Shown one piece after another: positions 29,056-36,616 of a DNA stretch of 64,000 nt. Within the stretch, counting starts at the first letter, position 1; each line of letters begins with the position of its first letter. Source of the DNA: Pandoraea nosoerga (GTDB taxonomy: Bacteria; Pseudomonadota; Gammaproteobacteria; Burkholderiales; Burkholderiaceae); the NCBI RefSeq assembly GCF_902459585.1, contig NZ_CABPSC010000016.1, positions 1-64,000 on the forward strand, written 5' to 3'. Both the position numbers and the translations under genes were made by a program. The notes beneath the pieces were generated by a model, which saw only the letters and a program-made list of their open reading frames with translations, ran no database searches and was not told where the DNA came from.

Positions 29056-29880
29056 GACGTGTCGATCGTCAAAACACCCGGTGTTGCCAAAAATGCTAGC
29101 ACGTTCGAATTCGATGAGTCACATCGCGGCGCCGACGGTGCGCCGCGGGGCAGGGCAGCAAGATGACGGAGGGGGAGGAGCGCGATGAAGGACTAAGGGA
29201 ATAAGGGAATAAGGGGCTAAGTCGCTAAGTCGCGAAGCGGGGGAAAGGCGAAGAGGTAGAGCGCCGGAGGAAGCGAAAAAAAGCCCGCCTGAGGCAGGCG
29301 GGTTCAAATCCGGGATGCATGGGGCACCATGGCGACCCCGGGAAGACAGGGTCATGAAAACATGACGGTTTCATTATGGGCCGCGCATGGCCGAGCGCAC
29401 CTCGCTCTCGCGCACGGAATTAGATCTGGATCAAACCGGGGCTTTCATTTCGGTGCGGCGAAGCGCACGTCGACGGCCGAAGCGCAGATTCGGATCTCGT
29501 CGCCCAGCGACCACTCCGCGGCCCTGGCGAGCATGGCGGCAGGCACGGGTTGCAAGCCGGCACGCCAGCGGCCCTCGCCCTGGTGCGCCCTTGTTTGTTC
29601 CCGTTTGGTCACATCGGCAAGCCATGCGCGAATCCCACATGGACCATGCCCGCGAAGCGCCGATTTTGGCAGCGATATATGCCGCGCCGTGGTCGAGTAT
29701 TATGGCAAGCGCTTCAGCGGCGCGGAACAAAGGAAGGCTACTATCTCGCCTACTATCGCGCTGAGTCACTATGGGTCCGTCTCGGGAGGCTCGGGCAGAC
29801 ATTGCATGCGCGTCAAGACGATAGCGCTGCCGACGCATGAACCGTGATCGGATGTTGTCCAACTTGCTACGGGGTGAACA
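29056..29880 (+). other. Intergenic region before the accessory segment
   Basis: Contents: a G/A-rich stretch at 29155-29240 with tandem AAGGGAAT and CTAAGTCG units, a terminator facing left at 29276-29302, and about 550 bp with open frames but no ribosome-binding sites, codon bias or recognisable products. The last part may be a decayed gene, but I cannot support one. Confidence 0.45.
29276..29302 (-). terminator. Leftward intrinsic terminator
   Basis: An 8-bp stem CCCGCCTG/CAGGCGGG with 3-nt loop; on the minus strand it is followed by TTTTTT. No minus-strand gene ends to its right, so it may be left over from a gene lost from this spot. Confidence 0.7.
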
Positions 29881-30513
29881 ATGTCTATGTACGACATGGA
29901 TGGCCAGCCGCTCATCAGAGCGTTCAGATCGCAAGCGGTCGCCGAGCGAAGAGTCGACGAGCTTATCGGGATTGTAAAGGGGGTGATCGCCGACGGGGAG
30001 ATTTGTCAGGCAGAAGCCGAATTCGTGCTTAAGTGGCTCAACAGCAATAGAGACGTGGCTTCCCAATGGCCGGCGAGTGCTCTATACCCGAGACTCGCCA
30101 CGGCGCTCGCCGATGGGAGGCTGGATGCCGAGGAAGAAGGCGAGCTTCTTGGCCTTATGCTGTCTACCGTTGGAGGCAACGTCGCCCAAGAATACGGCGA
30201 AAGCTCAAATGCCACTTCGCTTCCCGTCACGACCCCCGCACCCGAGATCGAATTCGAAGGTCGCTCTTTCTGCTTTACTGGCAAGTTCTACTCAGGAACG
30301 CGGGACTGGTGCCATGACCAAGTCGCCGCCCGCGGTGGCATTCCGGCCGGTGGCATCACGAAGAAGCTGAATTACTTGGTCATCGGCGAGATTGGTTCGC
30401 GCGACTGGCTTCATTCGACATACGGCACCAAGATCAAGAAAGCCGTCGAATATGCAGCCTCCGGCGCACCACTCGTCATCGTGACCGAGCAGCACTGGGC
30501 CAATCATATTTAG
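29881..30513 (+). CDS. TerB-like plus BRCT domain protein
   Basis: This 210-residue protein has an N-terminal helical region with two acidic repeats (IADGEICQAEAEFVLKWL and LADGRLDAEEEGELLGLM), like TerB/DjlA-type modules. A C-terminal BRCT domain at about 122-210 (FEGRSFCFTGKF, VAARGGIP, KKLNYLVIGE, IVTEQHWAN) resembles that of NAD-dependent DNA ligase and exonuclease proteins. BRCT domains bind DNA ends or other proteins. It lies next to the mobile elements but outside the outer att copy. Function is unknown; DNA maintenance or defence is possible. Confidence 0.75.
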   Translation: MSMYDMDGQPLIRAFRSQAVAERRVDELIGIVKGVIADGEICQAEAEFVLKWLNSNRDVASQWPASALYPRLATALADGRLDAEEEGELLGLMLSTVGGNVAQEYGESSNATSLPVTTPAPEIEFEGRSFCFTGKFYSGTRDWCHDQVAARGGIPAGGITKKLNYLVIGEIGSRDWLHSTYGTKIKKAVEYAASGAPLVIVTEQHWANHI

Positions 30514-30777
30514 CGGTCACGTCTGATCGTTTGGCCCGCGACGCGGGCCTTCCGACTTCGCGGTCGCGCCGCCGAACCATTCGGCAAGCGGGCGTAGGCA
30601 GCCCGCCTGGCGCCATGCCCCAACGCGAACCCGCCGGCACCACACCAACGCGGCGGCCGATGCGATGCGAGGGTCGTCAACGCTGCTCAAATTCTGAAAT
30701 TGGGATCTTCGTTCCGAATTCACTGCGTGGAACGGTTGGACAAGCAGAAACGCTTTGAACTACAAGGCAAGGGGAAT
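30514..30777 (+). other. Gap between the BRCT gene and the outer att copy
   Basis: A hairpin (GGCCCG at 30533 with CGGGCC at 30544) with only TTCC after it may end the BRCT gene. Nothing else is recognised. Confidence 0.4.
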
Positions 30778-30796
30778 TTTGGGGTGACCGATGGGA
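30778..30796. other. Outer att copy (19-bp tRNA-His 3' end)
   Basis: Nineteen bases (TTTGGGGTGACCGATGGGA) are identical to 42247-42265, the 3' end of tRNA-His and its flank. Identity stops after the terminal GGGA. It marks the far left end of the tandem insertions. Confidence 0.8.
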
Positions 30797-31050
30797 GTAA
30801 ATCCAAAGGCGACGCAACCCATTGATTTTCCTATGAAAACAATCCATAGGTTGACTCATTTTACCTGAAAAACTGCTACACCAACTGCTACACCAACCCT
30901 CGTTCCAGTGGGGCGACTCCGTCAGGACATGCCAACGGCAGACCTTCCAAGGAGCCTCCACGGCGATTGAGTGAGCGGAGGACTTGTCAAGTCCTCATGC
31001 CAATGGCAAAGTTGGAGTGAGCTATCAAAGACTTTCAAAAAGGAAATAGT
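30797..31050. other. Left end of element 1, non-coding
   Basis: Contains the 22-bp repeat at 30874-30895 and a 9-bp palindrome GAGGACTTG-T-CAAGTCCTC at 30978-30996. AAAAGGAAATAGT before 31051 is the ribosome-binding region of the first gene. Confidence 0.55.
30873..30896. repeat. Left copy of 22-bp element-end repeat
   Basis: Two direct units of CTGCTACACCAA. The central 22 bp (30874-30895) recur exactly at 35773-35794, in the same orientation. The position just inside both ends suggests arm-type integrase sites. Confidence 0.75.
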
Positions 31051-31335
31051 ATGCAAGATCCAAACAAGAACAACACAACCTTGTATTTTGACGTGGGCCG
31101 CACGTTGTTCAATGTGATTACATTGGCTCTTTTGAACGTCCTCTTGTGGCTTCTAGCCGCTCTGTTTACAGCGGTTTACCTGATGCACGCCAATGGGGAC
31201 GTATCCACAAATGCCCACGTAACCTTTTCTGCCAAATTCGCATTGCTCGCGCTTATTCCATTAAATTGGTTTTACTGGAAAACAAAAATGAGAGGCGGAA
31301 AGTGGCGGTATCTCTTTTATCGCGATTGGAAGTGA
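31051..31335 (+). CDS. Small membrane protein of element 1
   Basis: This 94-residue product has two TM segments (about 18-43 and 61-77) and a basic C-terminus (KTKMRGGKWRYLFYRDWK). AAGGA lies 8 bp upstream of the ATG. Codon use is AT-rich like the rest of the element. No family is recognised; it may affect the cell surface or plasmid exclusion, but nothing shows this. Confidence 0.6.
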   Translation: MQDPNKNNTTLYFDVGRTLFNVITLALLNVLLWLLAALFTAVYLMHANGDVSTNAHVTFSAKFALLALIPLNWFYWKTKMRGGKWRYLFYRDWK

Positions 31336-31347
31336 GGGGAATCAAAA

Positions 31348-31491
31348 ATGACCGAAGAGATAAAGCACATTATTCATATAGCAGCGGCAATCGTTGGGGT
31401 GGCCAGCTTTGGATTCTGGTTTGAAGAGAGGAAAAATAAAGCACTTTTTTGGATAATGCTTATTTCTCTTGTGGCTTTCCTTATCTCGTAG
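31348..31491 (+). CDS. Very small membrane protein, 47 aa
   Basis: The frame runs ATG to TAG with GAGGGG 8 bp upstream and 12 bp after the previous gene, so the two probably form an operon. The product has two hydrophobic segments (IIHIAAAIVGVASFGFWF and LFWIMLISLVAFLIS) separated by EERKNK. No family is recognised. Confidence 0.55.
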   Translation: MTEEIKHIIHIAAAIVGVASFGFWFEERKNKALFWIMLISLVAFLIS

Positions 31492-31655
31492 AGATAAAAG
31501 AGAATATAAAAACCAATATTCCTCCAGCCATGAGCAACGATGCAATCGTCACGTCAATGATTTGATTGTATTTTTTGAATGTCATTCCATTCTCCTGTTG
31601 ATATTTAATGGATAACAACCGCCCCTGAATTTGTCAACATGTAGGAGCAGAAAAC

Positions 31656-31685
31656 AAAATGCCAGCTATTTAGCTGGCATTTTTT
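31656..31685. terminator. Bidirectional intrinsic terminator
   Basis: A 13-bp perfect stem (AAAATGCCAGCTA, loop TT) flanked by A-run and T-run, so it works on both strands. Confidence 0.85.
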
Positions 31686-31789
31686 CATCTCTTGACAATT
31701 CGTGAGAATTGTTTATTTTAGAGAAGGCGTTGACAGGCGCAATTCAAATATAACCACTTGGTCTAAAAAGTCAAGTCCTGAATATGAAG

Positions 31790-31824
31790 AATTGCCTCGG
31801 TGAAAACGCCGGGGCAATTTTTTT
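31790..31824 (+). terminator. Intrinsic terminator
   Basis: AATTGCC-T-CGG and CCG-G-GGCAATT form a stem with an 8-nt loop, followed by a run of seven T. Confidence 0.75.
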
Positions 31825-32092
31825 ATCTGTCGACTACCGTTCACTGTTCGGAAGATTGCCCGTAGCAAAGCAGAGGCTCGTAAAATTAAAACTGACTGCA
31901 TGCTCCCCGACTAAAATTTCATAAGGGGGTAGACGATTGCGAACCATTGGGATTTATTCCAATAGGAGTGCTAGAAGAGTAGCGAACAGAGCACAGGTGA
32001 GAGGCGAAATCTCAGACCACCGTTCGCGGGGACATTTAAGGTCCTGAACTGAGAAAGCGGAGTACTTAAATTAACTCCCTCCAGGTATGTAG

Positions 32093-32239
32093 ACTAAGCC
32101 TGGCAGAGCCACCCACCACAGTTTTTTTCTGGGGTAAGGGTGAGGCTTTGCCAGGCTTAGTAGTCTGAAAGACTAATACCGACTGGCAAAGACTAGTACA
32201 AACTAGTACAGAGATCTGTACAAATTCAGTACAGAGTAC
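32093..32239. repeat. Long hairpin plus iteron-like GTACA repeats
   Basis: ACTAAGCCTGGCA at 32093-32105 pairs with TGCCAGGCTTAGT at 32149-32161. Beyond it lie ACTAGTACA at 32192-32200 and 32202-32210, TCTGTACA at 32215-32222 and CAGTACAGAGTAC at 32227-32239. It could be an origin, a transfer site or an operator downstream of the relaxase gene. Confidence 0.6.
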
Positions 32240-32331
32240 GATATAGAAAACCATCCATAGAGAATAGTACCCGTAGGGTAAAAGATACGATAGTATCTTT
32301 AAACGGACGGCGGCGCCTTAAATGCACGTTT

Positions 32332-33489
32332 TTATGCAATCTTAGATTTTGGTAGGTTTCCAAGTAGGTTTCTGGCTATTCCAAAGAATTTTTCAAATCT
32401 CTGCCTGAGTCTGGATCTCAACTCTACATTTTTCCTTCTTTCATCCGCCAACTCCTCACCTTTTCTAAGCAATTGGTCTTGCATTCGGAATATAAGACTG
32501 GCATCAGTTTTTTGGTTGATTGCTTCCGCATAAACCTCTTTTCTTGCTTCTATTTCCTTTCGCTCGTCAGCAATAGCTTTCCTCTCCAACTTGATTGCCT
32601 TCGTTTCCTTGAAAAACTCCATTTGCAGATTTTGGAAATTGAGCATGGAGAATTGCCGGTAAATGTCCGCCTCGTGCTTTATGTCTTTTATTAGCGGGAA
32701 AACGTATTCCGAAAATTTTTTCTTGAGTGCCTCTTCGGACATTCGTTCCTTCCATGTGAAATCAATTCCGTCTATGATCTCACGGAATTTTTTCTCATAG
32801 GCAGGACTGCTTTCCAGAATCTGCTGGACTTTTTGAATGGTGTACTCGTATTCCTTGGCGTCTTGGTGCTTCGCCTTGGAACCTTTCTGACCTCGTACCA
32901 ATCCCCACTTCCTATTGTTTTCCGCAAACCTTGTTTGCAGGTCCGCAAGGAATTCGGGGTTGATATGACGCGAGTTCAAGGACCAGGTTTCTTTGAAAAA
33001 CTCCCCCTTCTGATTTTTGTACCGCTTCATGGACTTCTGTTCAGTCGTGACAAAAAAATGGATATGCGGCGTCTTTTCGTCTAGGTGGAGTACGCCGAAT
33101 TTCAGATTTTCGCCAAACTCTTTTCGCATGAATTTGACCTGATCGGCGGCCCACTTCCCAATCTCTTCGATTGACTTCCCCTTAAAAAATCCAGGCGAAG
33201 CAATCGCAAAGTACTCGAAAGCGAGCACGTTGTTTTTCTTTTCCTTGATTCCCAAGCTCTTATAGTGCTCGTTCAACTTTGCAGTGAACTCCGCAGCGGA
33301 AGTACAGTCAATGCCGAAGTCATTGACCAAAATCTGATTCAGTTCGCTACGCGAAGAATCGATATTTTTTTGCACACGTAACCGCAGGTTGTGCCGAACG
33401 GCACCTGCTAGGTGATATCTGCTTTTGATTTTTTTCGTGCGGAGCACGGCATACATTGGCTTGACTTCGTTGTTTTTCTTTTGTGCCAT
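32332..33489 (-). CDS. Mobilization relaxase, MobV (Pre/Mob) family
   Basis: This 385-residue protein has the MobV nickase motif HLDEKTPHIHF with His135, His142 and His144 (HxDExxPHxH), the metal-binding HUH-type site, and the N-terminal basic segment MYAVLRTKKIKSRYHLAG typical of Pre/Mob proteins. The C-terminal half is coiled coil (about 270-370). It would nick at an oriT and pilot the strand to a recipient using another element's channel. The ribosome-binding site is weak. MobV is best known from Gram-positive and Bacteroides plasmids, so a betaproteobacterial IME host is of note. Confidence 0.88.
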   Translation of the reverse strand: MAQKKNNEVKPMYAVLRTKKIKSRYHLAGAVRHNLRLRVQKNIDSSRSELNQILVNDFGIDCTSAAEFTAKLNEHYKSLGIKEKKNNVLAFEYFAIASPGFFKGKSIEEIGKWAADQVKFMRKEFGENLKFGVLHLDEKTPHIHFFVTTEQKSMKRYKNQKGEFFKETWSLNSRHINPEFLADLQTRFAENNRKWGLVRGQKGSKAKHQDAKEYEYTIQKVQQILESSPAYEKKFREIIDGIDFTWKERMSEEALKKKFSEYVFPLIKDIKHEADIYRQFSMLNFQNLQMEFFKETKAIKLERKAIADERKEIEARKEVYAEAINQKTDASLIFRMQDQLLRKGEELADERRKNVELRSRLRQRFEKFFGIARNLLGNLPKSKIA

Positions 33490-33597
33490 ATTTGGGTCTG
33501 TTTTGTCGTTGTCTTTATCTCCCGCCCTATATAAATCATAACCTCGAAATGCCGAAAGGCAAGATCAAAACCCATGGACGTTGCTGTTAGCAACATC

Positions 33598-33644
33598 GCC
33601 TACTATGCAAACCCACTACGCTGCGCTCCGGGGTTTACGTAGGC
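33598..33644. promoter_or_regulatory. Nested inverted repeat, candidate oriT
   Basis: GCCTAC (33598) and AAACCC (33609) pair with GTAGGC (33639) and GGGTTT (33631). It lies about 110 bp upstream of the relaxase start. No known nic sequence was recognised, so the role is inferred from position. Confidence 0.4.
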
Positions 33645-33727
33645 CAAAGGGTTCCCCTTTGGATTCCCAAAAGCAAAGTCAAAACCCGGACCTTGAGGAC
33701 CTGTCCTCAAACTCCTTTCCGAATGCC

Positions 33728-33759
33728 AAAAAAAATGCCACCTATCGGTAGCATTTTTA
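33728..33759. terminator. Probable terminator
   Basis: AAAATGC-C-ACC and GGT-A-GCATTTTT form a stem with loop TATC, flanked by A-run and T-run. It separates the 126-residue protein gene from the relaxase gene. Confidence 0.6.
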
Positions 33760-33839
33760 TTTGACACTCGGCCTATTTTATCTAATCTGTCACCTATCAA
33801 ATTTGATAGTTGACATTGCTTGAATAGGTGTTACTCCAC

Positions 33840-34220
33840 TCATTTTTTTGGCTTTGGATTCGAGGCTTCCTCAATATCTTTTTTTATTTTTTCGAATATC
33901 TTTTCCACGCTTTTTGTTCCATGGAGAAGATCTGATGATTGATTTAGAACTTCTTTTATATCGGAATCTGACATGCCATGCTTTTTTAGACGTCGCCTTA
34001 GTTGATTCCGTCTTCTTCTGAAATTAATGACTTTACATATCTCCTCGCAGTGATAACCCGCTGCACAGAGATTTTCCACGAAGTCCTCCTCCATTGGGTC
34101 AAGCTCAATCTGGAGGGAATTTTCAATTTTATCGATGCATTCTTGAGGTGAACACGAGATTGGTTTAATTCGCATTTTCAATAACTCAATTAGTTCAATT
34201 AGTTTTCGAAACCACCTCAT
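33840..34220 (-). CDS. Hypothetical helical protein of element 1
   Basis: This 126-residue protein has AGGAG about 8 bp upstream of its ATG. It is helical and charged, with a very basic middle (NFRRRRNQLRRRLKKHGMS) that may bind nucleic acid and a Lys-rich end (NPKPKK). No family is recognised. It starts 45 bp after the integrase gene and shares its direction, so it could be a regulator or accessory of integration. Confidence 0.6.
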   Translation of the reverse strand: MRWFRKLIELIELLKMRIKPISCSPQECIDKIENSLQIELDPMEEDFVENLCAAGYHCEEICKVINFRRRRNQLRRRLKKHGMSDSDIKEVLNQSSDLLHGTKSVEKIFEKIKKDIEEASNPKPKK

Positions 34221-34265
34221 ACCTTGCTCCTTTTTCTGAACAAGGTATGAAACCAGCAGAAAAAG

Positions 34266-35747
34266 TCAAGCCTTTGCTTTTTTCTTTTCCTCTTCTGCCT
34301 GCTTGGCTGCTTTCTTGCGCAGCTTTATGGCCTTCTCGTTTACCAAGCCGCCCAAGATATGCTCATTCTTGAACTTGAATTGGAACTTGGAAAAATCAAA
34401 ACCCCAATCCATTTTCTCCAAGACGGAGCGAATATTCTGCAAAGAATACTCCGCCCCGTAGACTGTTTGAGTCACGTCCTGTTCCTGACTGTGCCCCAAA
34501 ATCCATTTCCGCAATGGCAGATCGAGGCCCATGTCCACCATTGCCGCACCAAAATTTTTCCGCAGGCTATGGAAAGATTTTTGGGGTTCGTCCACCTTAA
34601 TCAACTTCTGCTTGTATTGGGTCCAGTTATAAGAAACATTCTTGGCATACCCATTGGAAGCAGTCTTGATCAGGTAAGGAAATAGCAAAGAGGTTTCCCC
34701 ATACTTCCCTTTAACCAGTTCGTAGTATTCCAAAAAATTGGTTTGAAGTAGTTGGGCAGGCATGGGAATTTTTCGGACAGAGGAAGGCGTTTTGACTTCC
34801 TTATCGTCGCCGTCGTCATTGACGTCGATGAGCCAGATTCCATTCTCCTGATAAACGTCGTTGATATAGAGTTGCGTGATTTCGTCCTCACGGAGGCCCA
34901 TAGTCAGACCCACCAATGGAGCAAAGAAGAGATCGGGCTTCTTGAAACGGCGTTTATATTCCTCAAATTCTTCAACGAACAGCCGTTGAATTTCGTCCTT
35001 TGAGTAGGGAATCCACGAATTGGTGTGTTTGGCTCGTTCCGATTTTTTGACCAAGTGCATATTCGCAAATGGATTTTCATACGGATATTTGCCAGCCCCA
35101 ATGGCAAAATCAAAATAGCCCTTCAATGTTTTGGTGTAATTGTCTACCGTCAGGGGGCTATCTTGTTCCTTGATTACCAGTTCACGGTAATCACTGGCTT
35201 GGGGCTTGTGGATCTCGTCAATGTAAATGACTCCACGGCCCTGATAGTAGTGAATGAATTTTTGAATGCGAGGAAAATAACCGTCTTGGGTGGACTGGGA
35301 AAAAGTCTTGACCTTGGCTACCTTGTACGAGTCAAACAGGTCCGTAAGGCGATACCGAACCCCTGCATGTGGGGTAGTAGCCTCCGCAGGCTTGGAGACG
35401 ATTAGCGGCTCTTTAAACCGTCCAATTCGCTCAATGGCGTCCTCATAGGCAACTCGTTCTGCCTCAACTTCCATGTTGAAGTCGATTTTGACGCCATTGG
35501 GTAGGCTGACAGTGAGCTCCCTTGGGTCAACCAGTTCAAGCTTCTTTTTCGTATCCATGACCCATTTCTCAAAAGCCAGAGCAACTTGTAACGAGCGTAA
35601 GTATGCCTGCTTTCGGTCTTTGGTCCGAAGGCTTTGAACGAGCTTGGGGGAACTAACATGAGGGTGGAGTACAGCAGGAACGAACAGGCGAAGGTAGAAC
35701 GTGCCGTGTCGGTTTTGGTAGGTGTTTTGCAGCATGGCGAACCCCAA
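34266..35747 (-). CDS. Tyrosine recombinase (integrase) of element 1
   Basis: This 493-residue integrase has an N-terminal arm/SAM-like region (TFYLRLFVPA, about 15-250) and a C-terminal catalytic domain: Arg in GLTMGLREDEI, HSLRKNFG (HxxR), LGHS and the nucleophile Tyr in VYGAEY. It ends with a Lys/Glu-rich tail (KKAAKQAEEEKKK). The gene lies at the right end of element 1, next to the att copy at 35841, as usual for integrases. An ATG 12 bp downstream is an alternative start. Confidence 0.9.
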   Translation of the reverse strand: MGFAMLQNTYQNRHGTFYLRLFVPAVLHPHVSSPKLVQSLRTKDRKQAYLRSLQVALAFEKWVMDTKKKLELVDPRELTVSLPNGVKIDFNMEVEAERVAYEDAIERIGRFKEPLIVSKPAEATTPHAGVRYRLTDLFDSYKVAKVKTFSQSTQDGYFPRIQKFIHYYQGRGVIYIDEIHKPQASDYRELVIKEQDSPLTVDNYTKTLKGYFDFAIGAGKYPYENPFANMHLVKKSERAKHTNSWIPYSKDEIQRLFVEEFEEYKRRFKKPDLFFAPLVGLTMGLREDEITQLYINDVYQENGIWLIDVNDDGDDKEVKTPSSVRKIPMPAQLLQTNFLEYYELVKGKYGETSLLFPYLIKTASNGYAKNVSYNWTQYKQKLIKVDEPQKSFHSLRKNFGAAMVDMGLDLPLRKWILGHSQEQDVTQTVYGAEYSLQNIRSVLEKMDWGFDFSKFQFKFKNEHILGGLVNEKAIKLRKKAAKQAEEEKKKAKA

Positions 35748-35772
35748 GGTTGGGGTTGCGGCACCTAGGAAG

Positions 35773-35794
35773 TGCTACACCAACTGCTACACCA
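35773..35794. repeat. Right copy of 22-bp element-end repeat
   Basis: Identical to 30874-30895 and in the same orientation, 26 bp after the integrase start and 47 bp before the middle att copy. Confidence 0.75.
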
Positions 35795-35804
35795 CAAAGC
35801 AAAA

Positions 35805-35834
35805 CCCCTTTGTAACCTATTGATTACAAAGGGG
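35805..35834 (-). terminator. Leftward terminator at the element boundary
   Basis: An 11-bp perfect stem (CCCCTTTGTAA with TTACAAAGGGG) and an 8-nt loop; on the minus strand TTTT follows. It would stop transcripts from the lysis genes of element 2. Confidence 0.7.
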
Positions 35835-35840
35835 AAAATG

Positions 35841-35871
35841 TCTTTGGGGTGGCTGATGGGACTCGAACCCA
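35841..35871. other. Middle att copy (variant tRNA-His 3' end)
   Basis: 29 of 31 bases match 42245-42275. The two differences (A to G, C to T) fall in the acceptor stem and would fit a tRNA-His with 5' arm GTGGCTG rather than the local GTGGCCG, so the copy probably came from another host. Confidence 0.75.
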
Positions 35872-35983
35872 AACTATAGGGGATTACAGGGGAATTGCGG
35901 GGACTTTTGCCTTTGATTTTGCAGGGTTTTGCGTGTTCCTCTGCCCCGGCATCCCCCGCATTTGTCCCAAGATTTGTCCCAAG

Positions 35984-36616
35984 CTACGGCGTGGCGCCAG
36001 GCTTCCCCGCAGGCGGATGCGCCCCGGTGTCGCTGGGCACCGTCACGCTGCCGGGCGACACGGCGAACTGGCGCACCTCGGCATTGGCGCGCTGGGTTTC
36101 CCCGGTGGTGCCGAACCAGAACGCGAGGGTCTGCTTCAACTCGTTGAACCAGTAACCGATGACCGTCCCTACCGTCAGGCTGGCGGTGGCGTCGCGCAGC
36201 AGGCCGTCCGCCAGGCCCGAGAACACGAAATAGACGATGCCCAGGGCGCCCACCAGCAGCACGGCGGTGATCGTCGGCCGTACCTTGTCGTTGGGCTGCT
36301 GCGCGGCCAGCTTGCGGGCGCTGTCGCGGTCGGATGCCTCGGCAGCATACTGCGCCGCGGCGGCTTGCAGGCGGTTCTGTTCGGCCGTCACCGCGAGTTG
36401 TTGTAGTTGCACGCGCGAATTGGTTTCCAGTTCCTTGAGTTTGATGGCCGCCTGCGGGTCGGCCAGCAGCGCCGTGGACACGGCGTCCGGCGTCGAGTCG
36501 GTGCCCAAGGCTGTAGCCACCAGGCCGCCTACGGCGGCGCCGGCCGGGCCGCCCAAGATACCGCCCAGGATAGGGGCGGCTTTGCCGACAACGCCGGCCA
36601 GGTCTTTCCAGTCCAT
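35984..36616 (-). CDS. Phage holin, 3TM type
   Basis: This 210-residue protein has a glycine-rich hydrophobic start (KAAPILGGILGGPAGAAVGGLVATALG), a central helical stretch rich in Gln/Ala, and two TM segments (about 117-135 and 143-158), as in the 3TM holin family linked to gene-transfer agents and lambdoid phages. It would let the endolysin reach the cell wall. The endolysin gene lies directly upstream. The Pro-rich tail is hydrophilic. Confidence 0.8.
   Translation of the reverse strand: MDWKDLAGVVGKAAPILGGILGGPAGAAVGGLVATALGTDSTPDAVSTALLADPQAAIKLKELETNSRVQLQQLAVTAEQNRLQAAAAQYAAEASDRDSARKLAAQQPNDKVRPTITAVLLVGALGIVYFVFSGLADGLLRDATASLTVGTVIGYWFNELKQTLAFWFGTTGETQRANAEVRQFAVSPGSVTVPSDTGAHPPAGKPGATP

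Larger units (their letters stand above)
31492..32331. other. Non-coding control region of element 1
   Basis: This 840-bp stretch holds two strong terminators (31656-31685 and 31790-31824), a long hairpin and an array of GTACA-type repeats (32093-32239). I see no gene in it. The arrangement is like a replication or transfer control region. Confidence 0.5.
33490..33839. other. Region upstream of the relaxase gene
   Basis: 350 bp with no gene. It contains the short palindrome GTTGCT-GTT-AGCAAC (about 33580-33594), the nested hairpin at 33598-33644 and a terminator at 33728-33759. An oriT would be expected here. Confidence 0.5.
30778..35840. mobile_element. Integrative mobilizable element (element 1)
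   Basis: About 5 kb, clearly more AT-rich than the chromosome. It holds a MobV-type relaxase, a tyrosine integrase at its right end, two small membrane proteins, an unknown 126-residue protein and a repeat/hairpin region, but no mating-pair genes. It lies between two copies of the tRNA-His 3' end (30778 and 35841) and carries the same 22-bp direct repeat near each end. It would need a helper conjugation system to move. Confidence 0.8.

Noticed and set aside
29387-29840. Open frames of 96 and 125 residues on the plus strand
   Set aside because: No ribosome-binding site, atypical composition and no recognisable product; they may be remnants but cannot be supported.
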